From Planctomycetota bacterium (GTDB lineage Bacteria > Planctomycetota > Planctomycetia > Pirellulales > PNKZ01): a stretch of 64,000 bases of DNA. The stretch is taken from NCBI GenBank assembly GCA_018242585.1, contig JAFEBQ010000006.1:25148-89147 (forward strand), written 5' to 3'. Each line of letters opens with the position of its first letter. Position 1 is the first letter of the stretch. The notes beneath the pieces were generated by a model, which ran no database searches, was not told the DNA's origin, and saw only the letters and a list, made by a program, of their open reading frames with translations. Positions 33,265 through 42,096 of this stretch are shown here, in pieces. The position numbers and the translations under genes are program-made.

Positions 33265-33982
33265 GTTTCTTCCCTCCCGCCAGCGGAGCCTCGCCGGCCG
33301 CGGCCGCCGGCTCGGTGTCGCGCAATGGCACGCTGGCCGTCCCGTCCGGCTCGGCCACTCCCCGCGCGTCGACTCGCCATAATGGTTCTTGCACCACTTT
33401 CCGGCGATGACGCCAGTAAAAGTAACCCACGGCGACGATAATCGCCAAGATCACTAGCACGGTCAGCCCGACCTCGGCGCGTTGAATGACCGGCCACCAC
33501 TGGGTGATTCGATCGGCGAAAAAGAAGCTCAGGCCGAAAAAGGTGCAAATCACCGTCGCGGCGCAGATCGAATCGACAACCACGAACTTCCAGAACGGAT
33601 ACCGGACAATCCCCGCCGTCAGATAGACCGGCGAGCGCAAACCGGGCATGAACCGGGACAGAAAGAAAACCCGCATGCCGTATTGATGGATGCGAGCTTC
33701 GATTTCCCGTTCGCGAGCGGGGGTCATGTAGCGAATGAACCAGTGATGGTCGCGCAGCAACGTCCGGCCAAAATGGCGGCCGATGCTGTAGGTCATCAAG
33801 TCCCCTAGCAGCGCCCCCACCAGGCACGCCGGCAAGGCCAACGCCCAGTTCAGCTTGGCGTGGCTGCTGGCAATGCCAGCGCCGATCACGAACACTTCCT
33901 CAGGAATGGGCAGCCCGGCCCCCGTGAGCACCAGTACCAGGATGATGCCAGCGTACGAGCCGTGCTCAAGCAAATCGAACAT
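33245..33982 (-). CDS. DedA-family membrane protein
   Basis: A 245-residue protein from the atg at 33982 (MFDLLEHGSYAGIILVLVLT). DedA/SNARE-associated features are present: LPIPEEVFVIGAG with the conserved Glu pair, GALLGDLMTYSIGRHFG, the amphipathic region with RFMPGLRSPVYLTAGI (conserved Arg, Pro and Gly), and YPFWKFVVVDSICA. There are four to five membrane segments, then a basic Pro-rich tail (about 195-245) longer than usual. DedA members are thought to move lipids such as undecaprenyl phosphate or phosphatidylethanolamine across the membrane. It overlaps the following exported-protein gene. Confidence 0.88.
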   Translation of the reverse strand: MFDLLEHGSYAGIILVLVLTGAGLPIPEEVFVIGAGIASSHAKLNWALALPACLVGALLGDLMTYSIGRHFGRTLLRDHHWFIRYMTPAREREIEARIHQYGMRVFFLSRFMPGLRSPVYLTAGIVRYPFWKFVVVDSICAATVICTFFGLSFFFADRITQWWPVIQRAEVGLTVLVILAIIVAVGYFYWRHRRKVVQEPLWRVDARGVAEPDGTASVPLRDTEPAAAAGEAPLAGGKKHGDAIE

Positions 33983-34198
33983 GACGTTAGTTGAGCGGGC
34001 CGAAGAAGGGGCGAAACATGCCGATGCTGACGTCGAGGCCAATCAGGTCGCATCACGACGCTGCGCGGCAACTGGCTGCGTCATTCTAGCTTGCCGAGGT
34101 GCGCAAGGTCTAGCAAGCTTCCAGCGGTCGCCGAGTTGCCACCTTAGGTGCTGGCGCAAAGACGGCCGGCCTGGCGCGTTGACGATCACCGCGCGCCA

Positions 34199-35305
34199 TT
34201 AAATGCACAGCCGATATTCGTCCGGCTCGAGCCCGATGATCGCCAGCTCGGTCTTGCTGCCGCTTGGACTGGGATAGACGAACAGCGCCCCCACTTCGGG
34301 ATGCCGGTCGCAATAGTCGCTGGCCGCGTCGACCCCCAGCACATAGAACGCCGTCGACAGCGCGTCGGCCTCGGCCGCGGTGGGGGCGACGACCGTGGCC
34401 GAAAAAACTTGCTCGGCCGGCCAGCCCGTGCGCGGATCCAAAATGTGTCCATAGCGCCGGCCCTGATAGCGAAAGTATTGCACGCTGGCCCCCGAGGTCG
34501 CCAGCGCGCGATTGCGCAACACGACCTCGGCCAAACGACGTTTGGGGCCAACCGGATGTTGCAGGCCGACCAACCAGCCGCCCAGCGCCGCCGACGACGC
34601 GCCACAGCCGCGGGCCAGGACGCTGCTTTGCCCGCCGTGCCAGAGGAAGTCGTTCACATCGGCCGCGGTCAGCCATTGGGCCGAGCGATCGAGCGCGTAG
34701 CCCTTGCCGATGCTCCCGAGGTTGATTTCCATCCGCGGCACGTTCATGCGCAGCGTGCGTGTCTCGCGGTTCAGTTCCAAGTGCTGGCTGCCGACGGGCG
34801 CGAGCGCTTCGGCGAGCGCACTCGGCTCGGGGATCGCGCCCGCGCGGCGTGAAAAGCCCCAGACGCGGCTCAACGGCCCGGCGGTGATGTCGTACGCGCC
34901 GCCCGTTTCTCGCCACAGTTCGACCGCCCGCTCCAGCAGCGCGAACAACTGGGGCTCGACCTCCTGGGGCGCGTCGTGAGCCGTGCGGTTCAGGTGCATG
35001 ATCTCGCTGGTCTCGCGATAGACGGTGAGCTGCGCTTCGAGTTGCTCGACCAGGTCGAGCGCGTTGATGCCGGCTTCCACGCCTTGGGGGTATTGCCCAG
35101 CGTTCAGGTACAATTCGAATTCACAGGCCATCGCGCGGCGGCCGAGCTTGACCAGGTAAGGATCCCCAGCACCCGTGTCGTCAAGGACGCCATCGAGCGA
35201 TTCGTTGGCCCGCTCGATCATTTGATCGAGCGTTTGCCGGACCACGCGCGCGCCGGCCCGACCGGTAAGGAACTCGCGTCGGTTGCTTTGCGGCGGCTCG
35301 GTCAC
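34199..35305 (-). CDS. apbE: FAD:protein FMN transferase (ApbE family)
   Basis: A 368-residue protein. The ApbE signature blocks are MACEFELYLNA, YDITAGPLSRVWGF, INLGSIGKGYALDR, TSGASVQYF and YGHILDPRTGWPAEQ; the last carries the Mg-binding Asp/Thr region. It attaches FMN from FAD to a Thr or Ser of partner proteins. The N-terminus has SNRREFLTG, like the start of a twin-arginine signal, but no hydrophobic stretch follows, so export is doubtful. No NqrC/RnfG or other obvious flavinylation target is near. It is divergent from the flavin-reductase-like gene, which also uses FMN. Confidence 0.88.
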   Translation of the reverse strand: MTEPPQSNRREFLTGRAGARVVRQTLDQMIERANESLDGVLDDTGAGDPYLVKLGRRAMACEFELYLNAGQYPQGVEAGINALDLVEQLEAQLTVYRETSEIMHLNRTAHDAPQEVEPQLFALLERAVELWRETGGAYDITAGPLSRVWGFSRRAGAIPEPSALAEALAPVGSQHLELNRETRTLRMNVPRMEINLGSIGKGYALDRSAQWLTAADVNDFLWHGGQSSVLARGCGASSAALGGWLVGLQHPVGPKRRLAEVVLRNRALATSGASVQYFRYQGRRYGHILDPRTGWPAEQVFSATVVAPTAAEADALSTAFYVLGVDAASDYCDRHPEVGALFVYPSPSGSKTELAIIGLEPDEYRLCI

Positions 35306-35382
35306 GGGCGGCTCACTGCTAAAACAGATCGAGAACTGCTACTATCATAGGCGCCAACAGGGCCTTGTGTGGAACCCCTTCG

Positions 35383-35985
35383 ATGAACGACGCAATCGCC
35401 GCCACGTTCGACGCCGTCAATCGGCTTGGCAACCGACCGGTCTGGCTGATCACCGCGGCCCACGGCGGCGCGCGAAGTGGCCTGACCGCCACCTGGGTCG
35501 CGCCGGTGTCGCTCGACACCGCGAGCCCGTTGTTCCTCATCTCGCTGGCCGTCAGCCACTTCACCACCGAGCTGATCGAGCGAAGCGGAGCCGCGGTGAT
35601 TCACCTGCTCGGCGCGCAAGGAAGTCGGCTGGCGTGGCAATTCGCCGCCTGCTCGGGCCGTGCTGCCGACAAGTTCGCCGGCGTCGCCACCACTGCCGCG
35701 CCGTCGTCGCTTCCCGTCGTGGACGGCGCGCTGGCCTGGTTCGACTGTCGCGTGATCGATCGGCACCACACCGGCGATCGGGTCTTCCTGTGGCTCGAAC
35801 CGGTGGCCGTGTCCCCCGCATCCAGCGCCGGCGCGCCCCTGGTCGAGCAGGACTTTTTCGCCGCACTTTCCCCCACCGAGCGCGACACGCTTCGACAGAA
35901 CATGCAGGTCGACATCGCCCGGCTCACGCCGCTGCGCGCGGCTTGGCGCGACCGGCTGCGGACGAGCTTTGCCCTGGCGCAATGA
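35383..35985 (+). CDS. flavin reductase-like FMN-binding split-barrel protein
   Basis: A 200-residue protein from the atg at 35383 (MNDAIAATFDAVNRLGNRPV). The split-barrel pattern PVWLITAAHGGARSGLTATW, VSLDTASPLFLISLAVSHFT and SGAAVIHLLGAQ fits the flavin-reductase-like FMN-binding family, and a later strand ALAWFDCRVIDRHHTGDRVF matches its dimer region. It could reduce or carry FMN; the substrate is not known. It is cytoplasmic. A tatcat at 35343-35348 may be its -10. The neighbouring divergent apbE suggests a common flavin theme. Confidence 0.75.
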   Translation: MNDAIAATFDAVNRLGNRPVWLITAAHGGARSGLTATWVAPVSLDTASPLFLISLAVSHFTTELIERSGAAVIHLLGAQGSRLAWQFAACSGRAADKFAGVATTAAPSSLPVVDGALAWFDCRVIDRHHTGDRVFLWLEPVAVSPASSAGAPLVEQDFFAALSPTERDTLRQNMQVDIARLTPLRAAWRDRLRTSFALAQ

Positions 35986-36474
35986 CCGGCGCGTTGGCGG
36001 CTGCGTCTCGCGTTCCTGCCGAACCTCGCGCCACAGCCGGCAATAATTAACGCAAGTTCATGTTGGGCAAGCGGTTAAATTGTTGACCATCAAGCTTTTC
36101 GAGGTTACCATAAATTGCCTTATCGGCAGAGTCATTCGCGGTCGTCGGCGGTGACGCCGTGTGGCCGTGCGTAGACTCGTCAGGACTGTGTTCTTTTCAA
36201 AACAAGAGCGTTCGCTCTTCAAAAGTTATTCGTTTGCCCCACGTTGCCCGTTCGTCGTGGGTCCAAGCCTAGTCACTTGGCGGGGCCATTGGTGCCCCAA
36301 GCGGGGCGGTAGCCGCCTAGCCGACATTGATCGAAATTGATGCCTCGCGTCTCCGTGGGTGCGGTGCGCGAAATGTTGTTTGATTGGGCTCGTCAATCGG
36401 CCGTCCCCCTCGCTTGGCTCCAGGCTGAGCGAGTTGCGGCCCGGGTTTCATCCTTGTCCGCGATGAACTGATTC
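35986..36474. other. non-coding control region before the first kinase gene
   Basis: No gene is seen. The stretch 36055-36240 is much less GC-rich than its surroundings. An imperfect inverted repeat, cttttcaaaacaagagcg followed by ttcgctcttcaaaag, lies near 36195-36226. The region presumably carries the kinase promoter, and its length leaves room for a regulated leader. Confidence 0.5.
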
Positions 36475-39168
36475 ATGCCTGACCCTGGTTCCAGCCAGTT
36501 GCCTGCGATTGCTCCCAGCGAGCCGGTGCCGACGGTGTCTGGTTCGCCGGTGGCGTCAGGCTCTTCGGTCGGGTCAGGTTCTTCGGCAGCCGCGGTCATG
36601 GCCCCCCCCAACGACCAGACCGTGATCAGCCAGCGCCCACCGGCGCTGCCCGGGGCCAATCGCTCGCTGCCCCCCCAGGAGCTCGGCAAGCTGCTGGTCG
36701 GCCAAACGCTTAGCCACTTCGAGCTGCTCGACTTTGTCGGCGGTGGCGGCATGGGGGCCGTCTTTCGCGCCCGCGACACCATGCTCAACCGGATCGTGGC
36801 GCTCAAAGTGCTGTCGCGTGATCAGGGGAGTGAAGACGACACCCGGCGACGTTTCCAGAACGAAGCCCAGTCCGCCGCCCGGCTCGATCACGAGAACATC
36901 GCCCGCGTCTACTTCGTCGGCGAAGACCGCGGGCTGAACTACATTGTCTTCGAGTACATCGAAGGGGCCAACCTGCGCGATCTGGTCGAGCGCCACGGTG
37001 GCCCGCTGCCGTTGGCCGACGCGATCAATTACACGCTGCAAGTCGCCCGCGCCCTCGAACACGCCTGCAGCCGCGACGTCGTGCATCGGGACATCAAGCC
37101 TTCGAACGTGCTGGTCACGGCCGACGGTCGGGCCAAGCTGGTCGACATGGGCTTGGCACGCTTGCACCAGGTCGACGCGCGCGACGATCTGACGGCCAGC
37201 GGCGTGACGCTGGGCACGTTCGATTACATTTCGCCCGAGCAAGCCCGCGACCCGCGCAGCGCCGACGTCCGCAGCGACATCTACTCGCTCGGTTGCACGT
37301 TGTATTACATGCTCACCGCGCGGCCGCCGTTCCCCGACGGGACGGTGCTGCAAAAGCTGCTGCAACACACCAGCGACGAGCCGCCCGACCCGCGACAGTT
37401 CAACCACGAAGTGACGGACGACGTGGCGGCCGTGGTGCGGAAGATGCTGGCCAAGAACCCGCGGCGGCGCTACCAATCGCCGCCAGCGCTGATTGCCGAC
37501 TTGTCGGTGCTGGCCGAGGCGCTGGGCCTGCCGCTGGGCAATTGGAGCAACCTGTCGAACGTGCCGTCGGCCGCCGCGCCGACCTGGTTCGAACGACATT
37601 TGCCCTGGGCGGTGCCGGTGATGTTGCTGTTGGCGGCGGCCGTGGCCATCGAAGTGGTTTTCTCGACGCCAGTCGATGAAAGCCAACTGCCGACGATCAA
37701 CGCGGGCCAAATGCGCCCGGCCAATGGCGCCGCGCCGGACAAGGCTGCGCCCGCGGGCGCCGAAGCGCCACACGCAGCGCCCGACGCGCAGGCCGGCGCG
37801 ACCACGCCTGAAACGAACAGTGCTCTAGTCGCCAACGCTGCGGGCGCAGCACGCCCTGGCGACATGCCACCGGTCCCGGACTCGGCCCCCTCGGCAACGA
37901 TCACCCCGGGCGCAACGGCCACGCAGCCGGGCGCTGAAACCGAACCGCCGGCCATCGATCCGCCGCCGCGGCCGGGCTTGCTGGTCGTCAGCCCCACGGC
38001 GCGTGGGCCGCAATACTTCAATTCGCTCCGCGCGGCTTGTAGCGCCGCGCGCAATGGCGACGTGGTCGAGCTGCGCTACAACGGCCGGCGTGAAGAGCGG
38101 CCACTGTTGCTGCACAACCGCCGCTTCACGATTCGGGCCGGTGAATCGTACAAGCCGATCGTGGTCTTTCGCCCCGACGACAGCAACCCCATGCGCTATC
38201 CGCGCGACATGATCGAAGTCACCGGCGGCAAGCTGTCGCTGGTGAATCTGGCCATCGAATTGAACGTGCCGGCGCCGGGCGAAATTGCGGCCGATCGCTG
38301 GTCGCTGTTGGCGCTGCAACAAGGCGATTCGCTGGAAGTGCAGAATTGCTCGTTCACGATCCGCAATGGGGACCAGGCGGCGCTGCATTCGGACGTGTCG
38401 CTGATCAATGTTCGCGCGCTCAGCAACTGGAATGGCTTGCGCGTCGGCGAAGCGGCCGATGCCGACGAACCGGCCCACCTGCACTGGGAACATTGCGTCG
38501 CCCGCGGCCAAGCCACGCTATTGCGCATCGACGACGCCCAAGCGGTCACCTTTGCGTGGGAAAACGGCCTGCTGTGTACGTCGGAATGGTTGACATCGAT
38601 TCACGGCGCGTCGATGGCCGGCCAGGGGGATCCACACGTGCGGATCAGCCTGCGGCACGTGACGGCCTATGCGGCCAGCGGGTTCTTCCAAATGCTCAAC
38701 GACCTGGACCATCCGTATCTGCCGGCGCTCGACATTCAGGCCAACGACAACATCCTGGCCGGCGACAGCTCGTCGCTGTTGATCGATCAGGCTGGCGTCG
38801 ACGACCGGAACACGTTCCTGGAATATGTCTCGTGGAACGGCGAGCGGAACTTCTACACCGGCTTCGATCCGCAGAGCGTCTGGCGCTTGCACGACCAGAA
38901 TCGCGATGATGGCCTGCGGCGCTTGTCGGCCATCGACTGGGAAGCCCACTGGGGCCGCTCGCGCGAAGTGTTGCCCAACTGGAACGGCGTGGTCTGGCGG
39001 CGGCCCAATCCGCAGGGACCGCTGTTCGCCCGCGGGCTCGATGACTATGCCCTGGAAGAATCGCCCGACAACATGGCCCGGGCCGGCGCCAGCGACGGCC
39101 GCGACGTGGGCATGGTCGGCTACTTGTTGCCGCCGCTGCCGGCCGAACCGGCGGCGACGCCCCCCTGA
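36475..39168 (+). CDS. membrane Ser/Thr protein kinase with beta-helix-like C-terminal region
   Basis: An 897-residue protein. A disordered N-terminus (1-70) precedes a Hanks-type kinase (about 78-350). The Gly-rich loop is FVGGGGMGAVFRA and the Lys is in IVALKVLS. The catalytic loop is VVHRDIKPSNVLV and the metal motif VDMGLARL has DMG for DFG; TFDYISPEQARDPRSADVRS is the activation segment. One membrane helix lies at about 377-400 (WAVPVMLLLAAAVAIEVVF), then an Ala/Pro linker to about 495. Residues 500-880 look like repeated beta coils (QNCSFTIRNGDQAALHSDVS, AVTFAWENGLLC), as in right-handed beta-helix proteins, so the outside part may bind a polymer. The atg has no strong ribosome site. 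Confidence 0.88.
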   Translation: MPDPGSSQLPAIAPSEPVPTVSGSPVASGSSVGSGSSAAAVMAPPNDQTVISQRPPALPGANRSLPPQELGKLLVGQTLSHFELLDFVGGGGMGAVFRARDTMLNRIVALKVLSRDQGSEDDTRRRFQNEAQSAARLDHENIARVYFVGEDRGLNYIVFEYIEGANLRDLVERHGGPLPLADAINYTLQVARALEHACSRDVVHRDIKPSNVLVTADGRAKLVDMGLARLHQVDARDDLTASGVTLGTFDYISPEQARDPRSADVRSDIYSLGCTLYYMLTARPPFPDGTVLQKLLQHTSDEPPDPRQFNHEVTDDVAAVVRKMLAKNPRRRYQSPPALIADLSVLAEALGLPLGNWSNLSNVPSAAAPTWFERHLPWAVPVMLLLAAAVAIEVVFSTPVDESQLPTINAGQMRPANGAAPDKAAPAGAEAPHAAPDAQAGATTPETNSALVANAAGAARPGDMPPVPDSAPSATITPGATATQPGAETEPPAIDPPPRPGLLVVSPTARGPQYFNSLRAACSAARNGDVVELRYNGRREERPLLLHNRRFTIRAGESYKPIVVFRPDDSNPMRYPRDMIEVTGGKLSLVNLAIELNVPAPGEIAADRWSLLALQQGDSLEVQNCSFTIRNGDQAALHSDVSLINVRALSNWNGLRVGEAADADEPAHLHWEHCVARGQATLLRIDDAQAVTFAWENGLLCTSEWLTSIHGASMAGQGDPHVRISLRHVTAYAASGFFQMLNDLDHPYLPALDIQANDNILAGDSSSLLIDQAGVDDRNTFLEYVSWNGERNFYTGFDPQSVWRLHDQNRDDGLRRLSAIDWEAHWGRSREVLPNWNGVVWRRPNPQGPLFARGLDDYALEESPDNMARAGASDGRDVGMVGYLLPPLPAEPAATPP

Positions 39169-39298
39169 AACGTCTCGTGAAGTGTCGAGCGTTTGATCAC
39201 TGCTCGGTGGCATCGAGGGGCTTTCGACCGGTGGATTTGCCTGGATTCGCGGCAATCAAAGCCGACTCGGAACCAGTCATCAATTGCCCGCCCCGCTT

Positions 39299-39372
39299 CC
39301 GTCATTCCCGCGCAGGCGGGAATCGAGAGGGTAACCGCAACCACTGGATTCCCGCCTGCGCGGGAATGACGG
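39299..39372. repeat. perfect 25-bp-arm palindromic element, copy 1
   Basis: The arms ccgtcattcccgcgcaggcg(ggaat) and their exact complement are separated by 24 bases. The second copy, with the same arms but a different loop, lies at 48623-48695. It sits in the 39169-39598 gap, where no gene is visible. Confidence 0.85.
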
Positions 39373-39598
39373 CCTCCATAGGTACGGATTAATTCGGGCA
39401 AAATGCGGGGGTTAAAACGCATCGGCAGCTTGACATACGTTTTTCGGCGGACTTTACTTACTCCGTGGCGGTAGCCTGCCCGGGCGGTCGGTATCAACGA
39501 CGGACCCTCGATCGGCATTGGAGTCGACAAGCCCCCGGGCTTACGGCGCGCGACCCGCCAGGTTTCACCAGTTGAAAATGCAATCGGGAGAACTCTAC

Positions 39599-39961
39599 AT
39601 GAAGAAGCTGGTTTTGAAGGTTGGTCTGTTGGCGGTCGCCGCCGCAGTCGCGTTCGGCGCGGTGTGGAACACCGGCTCGGAAGCGCAAGCTCGCGCTCAA
39701 TACAACAAGGCCTTCCAGGCCAAGTATCCGGCCCTCGAAGCGGCCAAGGAAGCCAAGTGCGGCGTCTGTCATCCGGTTTCGGATGACAAGAAGGTCCGCA
39801 ACGACTATGCCCAGGCGTTCGGCAAGAACGTCGGCATGAAGAACCAGAAGGACGCGGCCAAGATCGAGGAAGCGTTGACTGCCGCCGAAGGCGAAAAGAA
39901 CGCCGCTGGTCAGACCTTTGGCGAACTGATCAAGGCCGGCAAGCTGCCCGGCACCAAGTAA
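39599..39961 (+). CDS. small exported protein with one CxxCH heme-type motif
   Basis: A 120-residue protein from the atg at 39599, preceded by cgggag. The signal peptide is MKKLVLKVGLLAVAAAVAFG, with likely cleavage after about residue 30 (SEAQA). A single KCGVCHPVSDDKK motif is the covalent heme site of c-type cytochromes. A distal Met is available in NVGMKN or none may be needed. The remainder is Lys/Ala-rich and helical (AKIEEALTAAEGEKNAAGQT). It may be a small periplasmic cytochrome c, or a CxxCH protein without heme. It is a compact unit with its own ribosome site and a strong terminator, so it is probably well expressed. Confidence 0.75.
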   Translation: MKKLVLKVGLLAVAAAVAFGAVWNTGSEAQARAQYNKAFQAKYPALEAAKEAKCGVCHPVSDDKKVRNDYAQAFGKNVGMKNQKDAAKIEEALTAAEGEKNAAGQTFGELIKAGKLPGTK

Positions 39962-40006
39962 GCGATTCGTTCGCTGACAGTCTTAGCCTTTCACGGGCCA
40001 GGCGAT

Positions 40007-40047
40007 AGGCCGGGTGTTCCCCAAGTGAACACCCGGCCTGTTTTTTT
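40007..40047 (+). terminator. Rho-independent terminator of the CxxCH gene
   Basis: A perfect 13-bp stem aggccgggtgttc / gaacacccggcct with a short loop and a run of seven T (40041-40047), about 45 bases after the stop codon. Confidence 0.9.
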
Positions 40048-40063
40048 GCGCACTCGGGCTAAC

Positions 40064-40240
40064 CAAGCACGGAGACACAGGATGGCACGGGGGTGAATGG
40101 CCAATGACCAAAAGAGCAAATGAGGGAATTCACGCACCGCGCACTTTCCGCCTTGGTCATGGGACGTTGGTGTTTTGGGACTCGCCATTCAGCACTCATC
40201 ATTTCCCCAGCCGTGTCGTTGCGTCGTCGTGGTTGATGTA
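40064..40240. repeat. word-repeat intergenic element
   Basis: The words cacggagacacaggatggca, tggccaatgaccaaaag, ccttggtcatggg, attcagcactcatcattt and ccgtgtcgttgcgtcgtcgt are degenerate members of the same word families seen in other gaps (12813-13088, 24707-25095, 30657-30842, 46050-46111). No gene is present between the terminator and the phosphohexomutase. Confidence 0.5.
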
Positions 40241-40284
40241 ATGACTGCTGTCGCCGAGGGCTTCGGGGCGCGGGGTGAGCAGCG

Positions 40285-40290
40285 TATAGT
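40285..40290 (+). promoter_or_regulatory. candidate -10 element of the phosphohexomutase gene
   Basis: tatagt ends only 7 bases before the atg at 40297 and is followed by aaggcc. If used, the transcript would begin at or next to the start codon (leaderless). No clear -35 hexamer was identified at the expected distance. Confidence 0.35.
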
Positions 40291-40296
40291 AAGGCC

Positions 40297-42096
40297 ATGA
40301 AATCCAACGAACTGCTGGCCCAGGTCGAGGCGGCCGTGGCCGCCAAATCGCTCACGGCCGACGCGGCCGCCAACATCAAGCGCTGGCTGACCGAGCCGGT
40401 CTATGCCGAGTACGCGCCGGCGCTGGCCGAGCACATTGCCGGCGGCCAGTGGAAAACGCTCGACGACGTCTTCTGGACGGTGATTCCCTTTGGCACCGGC
40501 GGACGGCGGGGGCGGATGTACCCGATCGGCTCCAACGCCATCAACGACCGGACCATCGCCGAGAGCGCGCAGGGCCTGGCCGACTACGTGCGCGACCAGG
40601 CCGGCGGCAAGGCCTTGAGCTGCGCCATCGCCTACGACACGCGGCACAACTCGCGGCACTTTGCCGAGCTGTGCGCCGAGGTGCTGACCGCCAATGGCTT
40701 CACGGTCTATTTCCTGGACGGTTATCGCAGCACGCCGGAGCTGTCGTTCGCGGTTCGCGAGCGAGGCTGCGCGTGCGGTATTATGGTCACGGCCAGCCAC
40801 AACCCGCCGAGCGATAATGCCGTGAAGGCCTATTGGTCGACCGGCGGGCAATTGTTGCCGCCGCACGATCGCGGGGTGATCGAGCGGGTGATGAGCACGC
40901 GCGAGATTCGCCGCCAGACGTTCGCCGACGCGGTGGCCAGCCAGCAGGTGATCTTTTGCCAGGAGCAAATCGACGACGCCTATCAGCGGCAAGTCTTGGC
41001 CCAAAGCGTGCCAGGTCCGCGCGACGTGCGAATCATTTACTCGCCCATGCACGGCGTCGGCGCGGCCAGCGTCTTGCCGGTGCTGGCCGCGGCGGGGTTC
41101 AAGGATGTTGAGCTGTTCGCGCCCCACGCCACGCCCGACGGCGATTTTCCCAACGTGCCCGGCCATGTGTCGAACCCGGAGAACCCGGCTACGTTCGAGA
41201 CGATGATCGTCCGGGCCCAGGAAGCCGACGCCGACCTGGTCATGTCGACCGATCCCGACGCCGACCGGCTCGGTGGCGCGGCCCGAGCGAACAAACGCGG
41301 CCCGTGGCAGGTGTTCACGGGGAATCAGATCGGCGCGCTACTGGCCGATTTCGTGCTTGATGCGCGCCGCCGGCAAGGGGGACTGAGCCGCGAGCATTAC
41401 ATCGTTCAGACCCTGGTGACCACGCAGTTGACGCGGCGGATCGCCGACTCGTACGGCGTGAAGACCGTGGGAGACCTGCTGGTCGGCTTCAAGTACATTG
41501 CCGGCGCGATCGACGAGCACGGGCCGGCACGATTTGTTTTTGGCGCCGAGGAATCGCACGGCTACCAGGCCGGCCAGTACGCCCGCGACAAAGACGCCAC
41601 GGTGGCGGCCCTGCTGCTGGCCGAGTTGGCGGCGGCGGTGAAAGCCCAGGGAAAGACTCTGTGGGAAAAGCTCGACGCGCTGTATTGGCAACATGGCTGC
41701 CACGTCGAGACACAGTTGTCCAAGACGCTGCCCGGCAGCGAAGGCATGGCCAAGATGCGGGCGCTGATGCAACAGTTGCGCACCGCGCCGCCGCGCACGC
41801 TGGCGGGGCATCGCGTGGCGTGGGTGCGCGATTACGGCACGCTGTTGCAAGGTCCGCCGGGCCAGGTAAGCGAGCCGCTGGTTGGCCCGCGCGGCGATCT
41901 GGTGATGCTCGACCTGGAGCAAGAAGGGAACTACGTCGCGGTTCGCCCCAGCGGCACCGAACCGAAGGTGAAGTTCTACCTGTTCGCTTACGAGCCGGCC
42001 GAGATGCTGGCCGACCTGGACGACACCAAGCGGCAGTTGACCGAGCGTCTCGAGCAGATTGGCCAGGAGCTAGTGGCTCTGGCCGAGCGTGTGTGA
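40297..42096 (+). CDS. phosphoglucomutase/phosphomannomutase (alpha-D-phosphohexomutase)
   Basis: A 599-residue protein, long like PGM2/PGM-type phosphoglucomutases. The first domain has FGTGGRRGRMYPIGSNAIND (substrate) and the catalytic serine loop GIMVTASHNPPSDNAVKAYW. The metal site is STDPDADRLGGAA. The sugar-binding loop is GAEESHGYQAG and the phosphate-binding loop VRPSGTEPKVKFYLFA. It should convert glucose-1-phosphate and glucose-6-phosphate, or the mannose forms; PGM2-like length and the EESHG loop favour glucose or pentose phosphates. It is cytoplasmic, with an atg start and an unusually close -10 element. It is followed by a non-coding gap. Confidence 0.92.
   Translation: MKSNELLAQVEAAVAAKSLTADAAANIKRWLTEPVYAEYAPALAEHIAGGQWKTLDDVFWTVIPFGTGGRRGRMYPIGSNAINDRTIAESAQGLADYVRDQAGGKALSCAIAYDTRHNSRHFAELCAEVLTANGFTVYFLDGYRSTPELSFAVRERGCACGIMVTASHNPPSDNAVKAYWSTGGQLLPPHDRGVIERVMSTREIRRQTFADAVASQQVIFCQEQIDDAYQRQVLAQSVPGPRDVRIIYSPMHGVGAASVLPVLAAAGFKDVELFAPHATPDGDFPNVPGHVSNPENPATFETMIVRAQEADADLVMSTDPDADRLGGAARANKRGPWQVFTGNQIGALLADFVLDARRRQGGLSREHYIVQTLVTTQLTRRIADSYGVKTVGDLLVGFKYIAGAIDEHGPARFVFGAEESHGYQAGQYARDKDATVAALLLAELAAAVKAQGKTLWEKLDALYWQHGCHVETQLSKTLPGSEGMAKMRALMQQLRTAPPRTLAGHRVAWVRDYGTLLQGPPGQVSEPLVGPRGDLVMLDLEQEGNYVAVRPSGTEPKVKFYLFAYEPAEMLADLDDTKRQLTERLEQIGQELVALAERV

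Noticed and set aside
35283..36050. 255-codon plus-strand frame overlapping the flavin-reductase-like gene
   Set aside because: Arg-rich composition, no domain, and it overlaps a split-barrel protein in another frame.
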